Made by a program: the position numbers and the translations under genes | Notes under the pieces: model-generated | What the model saw: the letters and a program-made list of their open reading frames with translations, nothing else | Told to the model about the DNA's origin: nothing | Databases searched by the model: none | Assembly: GCA_034401135.1 (NCBI GenBank) | Contig: JAWZSP010000001.1 | Location: forward strand, 3,968,001 to 4,032,000 | Length of the DNA stretch: 64,000 bases | Origin: Volutella citrinella | Taxonomy: Eukaryota > Ascomycota > Sordariomycetes > Hypocreales > Nectriaceae | Direction of reading: 5' to 3' | Part shown: positions 45,776 through 57,052 of the stretch, one piece after another | Layout: each line of letters begins with the position of its first letter | How positions within the stretch are numbered: the stretch's first letter is position 1

Positions 45776-47417
45776 TTTGCTGACGAGGCTGCGATTTCTT
45801 GGTCGAAGGTTGAGGCATGAGGGGGAATAATGCCAGCCTTTAAGGGTATCTAAACATGAGTGATTTCACATTGAGCGGCTTTGGTTCATGCTAACAGCTT
45901 ATCTCTCATCCTACAGGCGCCCAGTTGTTCCGGGCGATGGTGTACTCCTTCGCCTTCACCTTGGTGAATCCTTATGGCTACTAGTAGCCGACATGATAAG
46001 GTAGGGAACAAGCAGCCGCAAAGTGGCACAAATAGACGGGCTTACAAGTGACAGCCACTGACCACTATGGATGGCTCGACCTACAAGCCACAGCCACAAC
46101 ATCTAGTCCTCCAGTCAAGTCTTCCGCATTCTTCTCAAGTTCCAAACACCATCCTAGGCCACAATGATATGATTGTCTATGGAAGGGTTCGGGGTTCGAA
46201 TATTCCGCCGTCATTTGGCCTCGGCGTCAACCGTCGGGTCTCCGATTGCCAGGCTCAAGTCATGCACTAGGCCGGTTTCGGGGGCTTCATCGGGGTGTGG
46301 CCTTTGCGGCTCTCACACCACGCCCGAAGCAAAGTAGACGATTTTATTTTTATTATTTGTTGGCACGAATAAATACAAAGGAATGTGGCAACTCGGTGCT
46401 GCGTCAACGGCGCCTTGTGATCTGCTTCCCTTGCGGCGCCTTGTTTCAGACAGCGAGACAAGAGGCGAGAGACAAGAGCAGATTGGACTGGACAAGCTGG
46501 AGTCACTGAAGCGAAGAGAAAGACCTGTGCTGCATATGTTCCTACCGAGGTATGGGTGCATGGTCGCAAGAGCAACCTGCGGCACAACGAAACTAAGACT
46601 GGCCTAGACATGTGCGCATTGCTGCTCTATATTAGCATCCATTAACAGACCAGCAGTATGTCTGGCCGCGCATATGCCGTGTCGACGTCGACCGCGGCTG
46701 AGGCTGGGCTGGTCGGCACGCCCGCGTCCGGCGACATCTTCAAGGCAACCCCCGGCGGGCAGCTCCCCCTGATTGAACCGCACCAAAGACTACCGGGGGC
46801 GCGGGGGACCCCAGCGCTGCGATGCACTGTGACGGATGCGCTACGGTGACGATATGCGAGGCGGTGAGGGCAGGGGGGCTCGTGGCCCGGACCAAGAAGC
46901 CTGGTGCAACGTCGTGGGTGGTGGTGGGCGGTCAGTCAGCGGTGGGCACGTAACGGGATCGTTCCCCGGAGTGTCAAAAAGGGACCAGGTGAAGGCGGGC
47001 TTCGACGGGCTGACAATGGCGGCTTCGGTTTCGACTACTGCGTCTCTGAGCCTCGTCTGGCCGTAGTAGCGCATGCGCGGAGCATGGTGCTGCATGTGGG
47101 ATGCACGTCGTCAGCTTCTCAGCCAGCTAGTTGTCTGAGTCTTTCACAGTGCCGCAATGGCTGACCTGGGTCTTATCCTCCAGTTCATAGTGTGACACTC
47201 GGCGGCGGAAGACGTTGGGGAACGGGGGGCATCAGGATCAAGTCGAAGTATACCGGTAATATTCAAGAAAAACCTCTAGCTGGCTGATTACAATCGTTGG
47301 GCGCTGGCATCAGACCAGAAGACGACAGAGACTCTTTTCGTCTCAGCGCCTCATGCTTCGTGGCAATGGATGTATATTGCTTGCCACGCGGCCGCCCTGG
47401 GAGCACTCTCCTTTTCG
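45776..47417. other. intergenic
   Basis: Upstream of the secreted-protein gene and downstream of VPS10, both on the minus strand. A sequence near 46190 resembles a tRNA B box but has no matching stems. No open frame shows coding character. Confidence 0.5.
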
Positions 47418-50400
47418 TTAAACCTCCTCGTCGCTGTCCTCCCCAAGGAGCTCTCCCTCGTCGTCGTCCACGATGGCGTAGTCGCCACGGCCGCGAGCAA
47501 AACTATCGCGCGTCGTGAACCTCCGCGTCCATCCCTGGCTGCGCCCACCCCGGACTCTTTCGTAGGCGCCCACTCCAGTCCGCCACAGGCTTGTAAACAC
47601 CAGCGGCAGTGCCGCTACGACCGCCACGGCTGCCGACACGACGATCACCGGGTACCGTATCCAAGGCTGGTCGCTGTCAAACGTCGACGTCGAGTTGTCG
47701 CCCAGCCGGATCTGGCCAAACTTGCCGTTCCAGTTGCGCCAGACGTACCAGCCTATGCCGCCGGCGAGTCCTACAGTCAAGATTACGATGAAGAAGATGG
47801 CCAAGCCCGAGATGCCGTGCTTCTTCTCAAACTCCTCCTCATAGCCGTCGCAAGGATGCTCCGTAGAAGTCTTGTCCAGCTCCTGGCCGCCGACACAGGT
47901 CGAAAGAGGCACTCGTCGATACCCCGTTGGCTCATACCACGTTGTCTCATTCGAGTGCTGCTTGCACCACTCTTGGCCGCTGAGCGCCTGCTTGCCGTCA
48001 ACCAGGTGGCACTGCCCGTGGCTGTCGAGTTCAAAGTTCCAAGCGCTTGAGCGAGTTAGTCTCTCGGGCTGAGTCGAGATGCAGGGGCTTGGGGGTTAAC
48101 GACAACATACCATTCGTAATCGCGACGAGAGCATTCGCAATTCGCGTAATCGTGGAGTCTTTTGAGGCTCTGCTCGTTGTAGCACTGTCGATCCGTCTTC
48201 TTGCGCAAGTACCTCGCTACGTGGCCAAACATGCAGTCGTCGTTTTGGAGAGGATGCTTGGGGGACCAGAGGTAGTAGTCCGAAGCTGCGCCCTCCTCGC
48301 CTTCAATGTATTTGCAAGCTTTGTCCGCCAGCCCGGTGAAGTCGAGGTTGACGGTAAACAGCTTATCACTGCCATCCTTGCACCAGAGCAGAAAGTTGCG
48401 TGATGAGCCCGTCTGGGCGGTAGTCAAGTCCAGAACGGTGACTTCGTCGTCAGAGAATTGGTAGTCAGTCCAGGTCTTGCCTTCATCCGTCGAGTACGAG
48501 ACGACCTTGGTCTTGGCTCCATTCCCATGTGTCGCGCGTTGAGCCAGAACAATGATGGAGCCTTGATCGCCATACTGCCATGTCCATTGTCCCTTCTTGA
48601 CACAGCGCCAGCTAACGCCGCCATCGGTCGAGAGGAACGTGTCGCCATTCTTGTACTCTTCCAGATGCGAGCCGACATTGCCAATGGCGAATACCATGCC
48701 CACGGCGGTGGCAGTGGCAAACGTCTTCCTCTTGTCGTCACGCTCTGTGTAGTGGTGGATGTGCAGGGCGCATTTGCTGTCGCCGCTGGAACTGCTACAC
48801 TTGAACCCCTTGCCCTCGGCATCCTTGCTGGGAGGTGCCAAGTATCCCCACTCGGCGCCATCGTTGTGAGTGATCTTGGTCTGGAGCTTCTTGTCACCCT
48901 TCTCGTCGGGGTTCGTCACGACATTGATCACAACCACCCCTTCGAGCCCGCCGACCTTTTCGAAATCCACGTATGCACTCCGGTCGCTGTTGATGTTGGG
49001 GGCGGTGACGACGTACGACGTGCCGTTCGAGTTACTCTTCAGGACCGAGCCAACCCGTCGGTTCTTGTCTCCGTTCGTGGCCACGAACAGGTTGATGGCA
49101 TGGCCAGAGCTGTCCAGAACCGTGTAGACTTCTCGATGATCGTCTGGGAATTTGGGAGGGAATTTGGCTTGCGTGAAGTTCTTCCCGTCCAGACTGACCA
49201 GCGCTTTCAACCCGACATCCTTCTCGTGGTGAGTGGCCAGGATGAACTCGCTCATGGTAGCCATGTTGCTGACTTCGTCACCATAGACCCGCTTCTCGGC
49301 GAAGAAATCGTCACTTGTCACTATCGTGGTGGGAGAGTCCTTGTTCTCCTCCTTGTGGGCAAGGCACACGATCTGCTTCTCCGATCGGAACTTGTAGGCG
49401 GAATTGCCTGTGAACTCGCACTTGACGACAAATCGCAAGGCCGTTTTCCAGTTGTCTCCTCTGTCTGTGGAGATAGATGCCTCGCTGAAGCATGTCTTGC
49501 TGCCTCCAATCTCATCGCACTTCTCGCCCACCCAAAGGAGCCAGTCCTTCTTGTTGGGGTGGAAGCTCAGTGCGCTGGCACTTTTCGCGGTGGAGGGTGC
49601 TGTGAAACTGTGGAAGGATTGGGCCCGGTCCATGGTGTAAATGACCTTGTTGTCCTTTCCTGTGATGAAATACACCACGTCTTTGAAGTAGTCGTGCGAG
49701 AAGACGGTCTTGACCGACTCCTTCTCCAAAATGCGCGACCAGGTTTTCCCATGGTCGGTGGTGCGCCAGAAAAGATCCTGCATTTCTATTTGGTCATTGT
49801 CCAGATATCGCACAGGGCGAACGATGACGGTTTCGTCTGTGCCGGAGCTGTGCTCGCCTCGCTCCAGGTAGAACTTTTGAAAGTCTTTGAGCTGCGTGTC
49901 GAACTCAGTCTTGGTATGGTGTACCTTGCCATCAGAGGGGGTGCTTGGGGGCTTCTTGTTGTCGCCGTTTTTGCCATCGTCTTTGCCCTTGTCTCCGTCG
50001 CCGCCACCAGGGCCACCGGGGGCTCCCTTGGAGCAGTCCTGCTCGACTGGGTCATCTTTCTGCGCCCCATCCTTTCTCTTGCAGGTGTTTCCCGGGATGA
50101 GTCTCCATCCGGACGAGCCCTTGAATTTTCCATTCTTGTCTTTGCATGCTCCCTCGGGGATTTGGACTGGCCCGACGGCTTTGCAGACTCCCTTGTCCTT
50201 GGGATCCCTCTGGAAATTGAAATCGCATTCAAAGTCGGCATCAGAGCACTCGCAGTTTTCCGTCTTTGGCTCAGGATCCTTGAAATCGTTTCTGAGGAAG
50301 CAGTCGGCGGACTGCTTGCGACGGCTGTAGCTCTGCTTGTGGCCCATCAAGCAAGTCGGCTTTCCCTCGCCGTCGACCCGAGCGGACCACTCCTCCATGT

Positions 50401-52069
50401 CCTTGCCCTCACACTTTCGTCGTTTCAAACCATCAAAGTCGATGGATATCATGTGATACTTCTTCTGGCTCTCGCCCAGAAGCAGGAACTTCAGGCTTGT
50501 AGAGTCCTGAGTGGTGGTGAGAATGTCTGGTTTGAGCTTGAGGCCATCAGGAAGCTTGACTGAGTCCCACTTCTCACCATAATCCAGCGAGTAGGAAATT
50601 GAGTCGATATCTTCTTGGACAGAGTCTTTGATGGCGACTAGAATAGACCCCGAGTCACCAAATTCGTACTTGTGAGGACCCTCAAGAGCCTTCTTCCAAG
50701 ACACTCCGGCAGTGCTGGAGACGTAGAGGTCAGAGCGAGCAAAGGGGCCAAGGGTATCTCCGGTATTGCCGTTGCCAAGGATGATACCGGGAGCCGGGCT
50801 CGAAAAGACGCGCCCGACATTGTCAAGCTGGGTGATTGAGTGCAAATGGATCGGGTCGTTGCCTGCCTTGATGCTGTCGAAGGTCCTGCCATCATCAAAT
50901 GTTATCTGAGTGACAATGTCCTTTTTCGCCATATTGGCCTCCACCTCCTTGCCGTTCTTGACCGTGTTGACCAAAAAGATGCCCTGAATGCCCGAAATCT
51001 TTTCGAAATCAACATGACCTTTGACGTTGCGATTGGTGTAGGGAACGTTTTCTGTGAAGTAGGTGCCGTTCGAGTTGCTTGTGAATAGCACTCCAACCGG
51101 ATTGGATGGGTGTGATGTCAGGACATCAATCTGGACGCTGTACTCTGTGCTTTCAAGGACTGTGTATGCGCCTTGGTGGATCTGATGGGAGTGATCGTGG
51201 GAGTCGTCGGACGGGAAGACGGCACGATGCCAGTGGATGGTATCGCTAGTGACGTACAAGGCCATTTCGTCACTTCCCAGCGAGGAGGCTGCGACAAGAA
51301 TATACTTTTTGACCACTGCGAGATTCACGATTCCGTCCACAGCCTTGTTGCCGTCCAGGTTGGGCTCAAACTCTTGAACCGCTCCCTTTTCGGTAGCAAA
51401 AAAGGAATCCGAGATGACGAGTCGCTGGTCCTCTTTGAAGAAAGAGACCTTGTCCAGAGACGCGCACAAGATTCGTGATTTATCCTTGTCGGCATCGCCG
51501 GATGTGAATTCCTTGGACGACTTGGCCCACCAGCAACCGGCCGTGAGGGCGCGGAGAGGCTTGACGGTTTTGAACCCATCAAGTGTATACATGGCTTCCT
51601 CGTCGCAGAAGATGCCTTTGCACTTCATGCCATTGAAGATGATTCGGTTCGGGTCATCGGCGTGGAAGTTCAGAGTCTGGGGTTGATAGTCGCTTGGGAC
51701 CGAGTTGCTGCTGAATTCATGCCACGTCTTGCCCTGATCGTTTGTCTTGTAATGCTTGGCGTCCAGGCTCATCGCGAAAGCCGTCTTTAGCTCGAACGGG
51801 TGCATGACGAGGAACGCCACGGCCCGGTCAGGGATGTCCGCCACCTTGTTCCAATGTGCGCCAGCATCCTCCGATCGATAGATACTTCGTTCCTCGACAT
51901 CATGGAACAGTACAATATCGCTGTCTTCGAAGTAGTTTATGTTGAGCGGGGGGTGTTTGAACTCGGTGACTGTAAGCTTCGGCTCATTGTCCCCGGCGAA
52001 CGCGAGCGAGAAGAGGAGGGAGAGCACGAAGATGCGCCATGAGGCTGAAGCCCTGCCGGCAGCCCTCAT
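47418..52069 (-). CDS. vps10: vacuolar protein sorting receptor Vps10 (sortilin family)
   Basis: Two exons (52069-48111 and 48045-47418) code 1,528 aa; the 65-bp intron has a GTATGT donor and a GACTAAC branch site. Vps10 cycles between late Golgi and endosome and carries vacuolar hydrolases such as carboxypeptidase Y. Seen are a signal peptide (WRIFVLSLLFSLAFA), two luminal Vps10 beta-propeller units with Asp-box repeats (YRSEDAGAHWNKV, TTDHGKTWSRI, STDGGVSWRCV, STDEGKTWTDY), and a cysteine-rich 10CC segment after each (CECSDADFECDFNF; CMFGHVARYLRKKTDRQCYN). A transmembrane helix lies near 1393-1417 (LAIFFIVILTVGLAGGIGWY), a second hydrophobic stretch near 1447, and the tail is acidic (EGELLGEDSDEEV). 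A Gly/Asp/Lys-rich spacer separates the two propellers. Size and order match fungal Vps10. Confidence 0.92.
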
Positions 52070-54220
52070 TGTTGCGGCAGCAATGGTCTAGCGAGGATCA
52101 TGAATGAGCGGGCAGAGTCGAGGTCGTCGCTGGTCGGTGTTGGTGCAGGGCCACGGAGAGAGGGTAATGCGCGTAGCGGCAAGTTGGTGGTTCAAGTACG
52201 TCAAGGTAAGGTAAGCCAGGCCTCTGGGACACTTTGCACACGCGTGTGCCTGTAGGCAGCGCAGCTCCTGTGGCGCAGCTTCCGCAGGTTGACGCCACAG
52301 TTTTGCCAAGGCCACGTCACGTCATGATAAGAGTGAGGCTTATAAGTTTCACACGCACCCGCACACGATAAGGTGATAAGGAGCTGATGGTCGATTGTCA
52401 TACAGCATGCAGGAGTGGTAAACTGGCCTCTGCTGAAGGATCCATAGCTTCCCCTAGAAATCGCAGGCAGACATTGTCACAGCTGAATAGGCACAGCTTC
52501 CGGGGATGGTGTTGATCCTGACTGAGGCGCAAGATGCTCAACCAAGTCACCCCTGTCCTTCAGGCGTGCCGCTGCCCAAACAAATTGTCCAGTTCTCAAT
52601 GGCCCAACAGTTGCCATGTTTGCTATTACGCAGAAGCATGCTATTTGGCTCACTCTTTCGCTCTTGCTACTCGAGAGGGGCTATCGAATGGAGGGAAATC
52701 ATAATTAGTGTTTCGCCGCTCTGGGCTGTGACACAATCCTAGCCAGGCAAAGTAAATTTGTAGGTAAAGGCTGTCGAAGAGCCGGCGAGAGTCAGGATGC
52801 CGGATGAGGGCACCTAGGGCACATCGCTCCAAGGGGCCCAAACGGGGAAAGCCTCATCGCTGAAACACTGTGGGGCCTTGGGTGTGTCCTTTTCGGGCGA
52901 GGCTCAAAGTCAGGAGCAAACAGACACGCGGTGCCCTACCATGTACCCTTGATCGAGCCGCAGGTATCGGGTCGCGGCTTGTATGTGCTCATAGGCAAAG
53001 AGGAAGAGCCCAAGACTGCATCGTAATAAAGCCCACTGGTTTTCAAGCGGTCAGTCAGCATTGACTGGTGTAATGCGTTAGACGGCGCCTAGGGATCCCA
53101 AGACACCCCGCCATGTAGTACCTGCCTTAGTCCCGAGCTAACGACGTACCAAATTGCTGCTTCTGCCGAATCCCCCAAAAAGGAATCAAAACAGTCAATG
53201 CGCACGGAAACAATTAATCAATCTTGCTCCATGCACGCAGCTTCATCCACAATTGCTGTTCTAGTCCAAGGCTTTGGCGATAGTCGACATGATTGGCGTT
53301 GCTCAAGCGATCTTGTCCACAGGAGTAATGACTGACACTCTGCGGCATGATCATGACTCTGTTGTAAATCAGATCAGATCTCGCGGGCCGTCTCACAAGG
53401 CCTCACTTGCTGTCAATTACCATATATTACTGAAGCAGTCCCCTAGCACTTGTGCTAGCGGTATTAGTGCAATGTTATGCTCAAGACTCAGAGGTCTACT
53501 CATCTTGGGTATGGACTTGGAGTAGCATCCGGTGCGCACAACCCGGACTGAACCCCACCGCGAGGTGCGTAACAGGACTCTGTGCTTTATGAGTTATGAA
53601 CTCATGTCAAAGTCGCAAAACAACTTAAAAAAAAAAAAAAAAAGACCCCCCTCGAGGACAATTGGAGCCAAAACAAAGATACCAGAGCATGCACTCGAGC
53701 ACTCCTTTCATTTGCGTCCCGCTCTTTCTCCAAACTCCGCCACGCAGGGGCCAAGTGTTAGCGCCTCTCCAAGTACCTCTGAACGAGCTGTGCCATTTTA
53801 GTGGCAGGCCCCTAGAACGACGGGACGTTACAAGGTGTGGAGTCCACTGCCCGGCTCAGGGACGGAGGGCCTTGCCTGAAGCTGCACCCCTTTAACCTGC
53901 CGCAGCTCTTGTTGCTGCAAGCTCCCAAGCAGCAGGCGCCAGGTACAGCGCCCAAGGTACCAAGCCGCGCCCCTGGTTCGGTCGCGCGTGCCTTCACGCC
54001 CTGTCGCCCTCCCACCTCACAACTCCACGTGCTTGTTTTCATCCGTGTTTTCTTCCCTCCCCGTCTTCAGCCTGTTCCTCCATCTTCTCCCCTACCCTCC
54101 ACTGCTGTCAAGCTCGTCGCCTGGAGTCGCGGCCTCCTTTTCTCTTCTCGTGCAACTTCATTTGCGCAGCCCTTGCACTCCATTACCTTCCACGAGCCAC
54201 TGCAACGCGCCTCCTTTGCC
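52070..54220. other. intergenic, divergent promoters
   Basis: Separates the divergent VPS10 and NTF2-like genes. It holds GATA motifs close to VPS10, a poly-A run at about 53626-53643, and a C/T-rich tract at 54040-54200 directly before the NTF2-like start. An in-frame open extension upstream of 54221 is judged leader, not coding. Confidence 0.5.
52325..52380. promoter_or_regulatory. three GATA motifs upstream of VPS10
   Basis: TGATAAG at 52325-52331, CGATAAG at 52366-52372 and TGATAAG at 52374-52380 lie about 256-311 bp upstream of the VPS10 start, the last two one base apart. They match HGATAR. Whether a nitrogen regulator acts on this gene is unknown. Confidence 0.4.
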
Positions 54221-56192
54221 ATGGCGGCCACTTACAAGCAGTTCCTTGCTGCGCCCAGCTCCTCGCTGCTGGCCGAGACCGCGACGCTCCACTACCAGAC
54301 CACGACGACCAGCTTCGCAGGCGCCACGCAGATCATCAAGCACCTCAATGTGCTTCAGAAGCAGGTGACCAAGAAGAAAGAGGAGATCCTCAACGTCGTT
54401 GACGGGGGCAATGTCGCCGTCTTCGAGATTGACACTGGCCTTGGGTTTGAGACCGGCGGTGGCCCTTTTCTTCCTGGCCTCGACGACAACTTCCTGACCG
54501 CTCGAGTGGCTTACATTGCAATTGTACGTAGCCTAGTGAATCTCTTTGACACCTCCGTTATTAGACGGTCAACTCTAATGTCTTGCGCTCCAGACGCACG
54601 TCGTTACCTTTGACGAGGAGGGCAAGATCTCCCAGATCCGCCAGTATTGGGACCAAGGTGCTCTTCTGTGCTCCGTCGAAGTCATGGGCAAATCGGGCCG
54701 CAACTGGCCAATCCGGGACAGCAGAGAGCAGATTGCATTCATCCATGCCTGCGTCAAGGCTTCTGGTACCGGTGCACCCGTCGCGCCCAGCCACAACGAG
54801 ACCGTCATCCGAACTCGAGGCAACTCCAACAATGCCCTCCGCGACCCCCATGCGTCCCTTCAGCTCTTCGGCCCCCGAGAGGAGATTGAGGCACCTCTCC
54901 CCGCCGCAGTCGTCTCGCCATACGGTGGTAACAGGCCCCGCCAGCGCTCCTTCACCGAGATCCTCGGCGACGAGCCGGTCCCGGGCTCGCCTTCGGACAA
55001 CCGCCAGCGGTCCATGTCGCCTAGCAAGGCTGGTCAAGGTAAGAACTTCCAACCCAGCCGCCTCTTCGAGGGCCAAGAGAATGAGGAAGCAGTCGAGGTC
55101 CCCCAGACCACGGCCAACCGATACATTCGTCCCAACCCAAAGAAGTTCTCCCACTTCGACTTCGCAGATGGTTCGGATCCTCAGGATGCTCCCCAGCCTG
55201 GACAATCGTTCGACGAGAGGCCCAAGTCCAAGCACGATAGCCAGTGGTCCTTTGATGACTTTGTCACCCCCCAGAAGGCGAAGCCGTCCAAGTTCATTCG
55301 AACCCAGGATGTCCGTCACTGGGATACTGATAAAGATGCCGTAGGCGAAACACCCGTGCAGGCACAGGTTAAGCCTAGGCGAGATGCGGAGACGCACTTT
55401 GAGCTTCAGGATGATGGCGAGCCTGTTCCTCACCATGTCCGGCCAAATGCCAAGCCCAAGGGTTACACCCACAACGAAGGATTGGGCCTCTACAAGAACC
55501 AGCTGTTTGACAAGGAAGACCCTGGATCCGTGCCTGACCGCGCGCTTGGGAATATTACCAACGTCAACCACCGTTGCAAGGACTTTGATCATCATTTCGA
55601 TATCACTGACGAATCTCCAGCCCCCGTTCAACGCACCCAGCATGTGCCTGAAGGGCGCATGAAGGCCGTCCAGCAGATGGAGCCCCACTGGTCCACCTAT
55701 GAGAAGTCCCCGACAGTTCAAAAGGAGAACCCCATGGATACAGAGGCTGCTGGTGATACTCGCATTCACATTGCCGGTGACGGCATGGGTGGCCGCAAGG
55801 GAACCAACCGCGACTGGCTCTATGGCGAAACCCAAGATCTCCCCCAGGCAGTCCCTGGCCGTAAGCCCAACGCTGCCGCCGCCGCCGGCGGGAAAGGACC
55901 CAAGGACACCCGCATTCACATCGCTGGTGACGGTATGGGTGGCAGGAAGGGTACCGACCGTGACTGGCTCTACAATGAAGCTGATGACGCAGCTGACAAT
56001 AGCATCCCCTCACGGAAGCCAGGAGCGAACCTTGGTGCGGCTACGGAGAACAAGAACACCCGTATCCATATCGCCGGAGACGGTATGGGTGGAAAGAAGG
56101 GCACCGACAGGGACTGGCTTTACAACGAGAAGAATGAGAACACCCGACCCGGCCAGGGCACCACCGCCAAGAAGGACTTCTGGGATTTCTAA
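54221..56192 (+). CDS. NTF2-like domain protein with C-terminal 50-residue repeats
   Basis: Two exons (54221-54523, 54594-56192) code 633 aa; the 70-bp intron has a GTACGT donor and a CAG acceptor. The first 180 residues look like an NTF2/SnoaL-type cone fold (FLAAPSSSLLAETATLHYQT, GGGPFLPGLDDNFLTARVAY, VTFDEEGKISQIRQYWDQGA). Residues about 200-470 are disordered with a loose recurring motif of HF or WSF plus acidic residues (FSHFDFADGS, WSFDDFVTPQK, THFELQDDGEP, HHFDITDESP). From 489 the block TRIHIAGDGMGG(R/K)KGT(N/D)RDWLY occurs three times at exactly 50-codon intervals (489, 539, 589). The protein ends KKDFWDF. I know no experimental function; a scaffold, cargo-binding or RNA-related role is conjecture. 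Confidence 0.8.
55755..56130 (+). repeat. three 150-bp-spaced coding repeats
   Basis: The conserved block starts at 55755, 55905 and 56055, so the period is exactly 150 bp. About 24 codons per unit are nearly identical at protein level while linkers differ, and synonymous changes separate the copies, so they are old duplications kept by selection on the protein. Confidence 0.85.
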
Positions 56193-57052
56193 GGCGATGA
56201 GTAGCCAATGATAGATGGGGGTTTGCGAGGATACCCAGTACAGCTCATTGACAAGATTTATTATTTACTTTTTGGCGGTTTACAATGTCTTCTTTTCCTT
56301 CTGATTCTCCTTTGGTATGGACAAGCATACGCCCCGTACGACAACCGGACGGCATGGCGAATGATTTGGCATCAAGGTGTCTACTCCTTATCTGGACGTG
56401 GGGGGGAATGCACTATTCTCAAGAGACGACACTGATGGGCACTGGCTTGGTCGTCGGAGCTATGCTGCTAAGAATATGAAGACCCGAAATGGTGTGGCTT
56501 TGCTCTGCCTGTCTCGGCTCGGCGTAGGCTGAGGGAATTTTGCTGGCGGTGGCAAGTCCATCCATGCATTTGATACATAGAAATTGCACCGATATCACGA
56601 CCATATACACTGGGCTATACAGCCTCTTCTCTCATAGTGACGGGCCCGTGGCCACCTTGCACATGATCTCGGGTTGCCTTGTCAGGTCCTAGAGTAACTG
56701 AAATGCGTGATTGAATTGGAAACATGGCTGTATACATGTGGAAATCATCCCTTTAGCCTCAGTTGTCGTTCTCCTAGCGACTTAACCCAACATGTAGCCC
56801 AAGACGCCATGTTTTACTCCTGTGGTATCAAAAACAAACAGATATATCGTGCCGTATGTCTTACATTCATTCCTCCGTCTCGGCGTCTAACGGAGAGGGA
56901 AACCCAAAAAATAAAGAAAAAACACAATATACCAGAATCGGTCATGGATGGGCAACTTTCCACTGCCAAGTTCTCGACTCCTCGGCGTTCTGTATATGCC
57001 GCGTAGGAAGAGGTCGTTTCGATTATGTGATGGTTTTGGTTCGGGTCGGCCT
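56193..57052. other. intergenic, convergent 3' ends
   Basis: Lies between the 3' ends of the NTF2-like gene and the permease gene. It is AT-rich around 56250 and 56820-56940 with AATAAA-like sequences. No gene is visible. Confidence 0.5.

Noticed and set aside
46170..46230. B-box-like GGTTCGAATATTCC suggesting a tRNA
   Set aside because: No acceptor or anticodon stem pairs around it.
48458..50563. 701-codon plus-strand open frame
   Set aside because: Antisense shadow of the GC-biased VPS10 coding sequence.
53837..54220. In-frame upstream extension of the NTF2-like protein by 128 codons
   Set aside because: C/T-rich leader composition; the ATG at 54221 has good context and starts a sequence that fits the domain.
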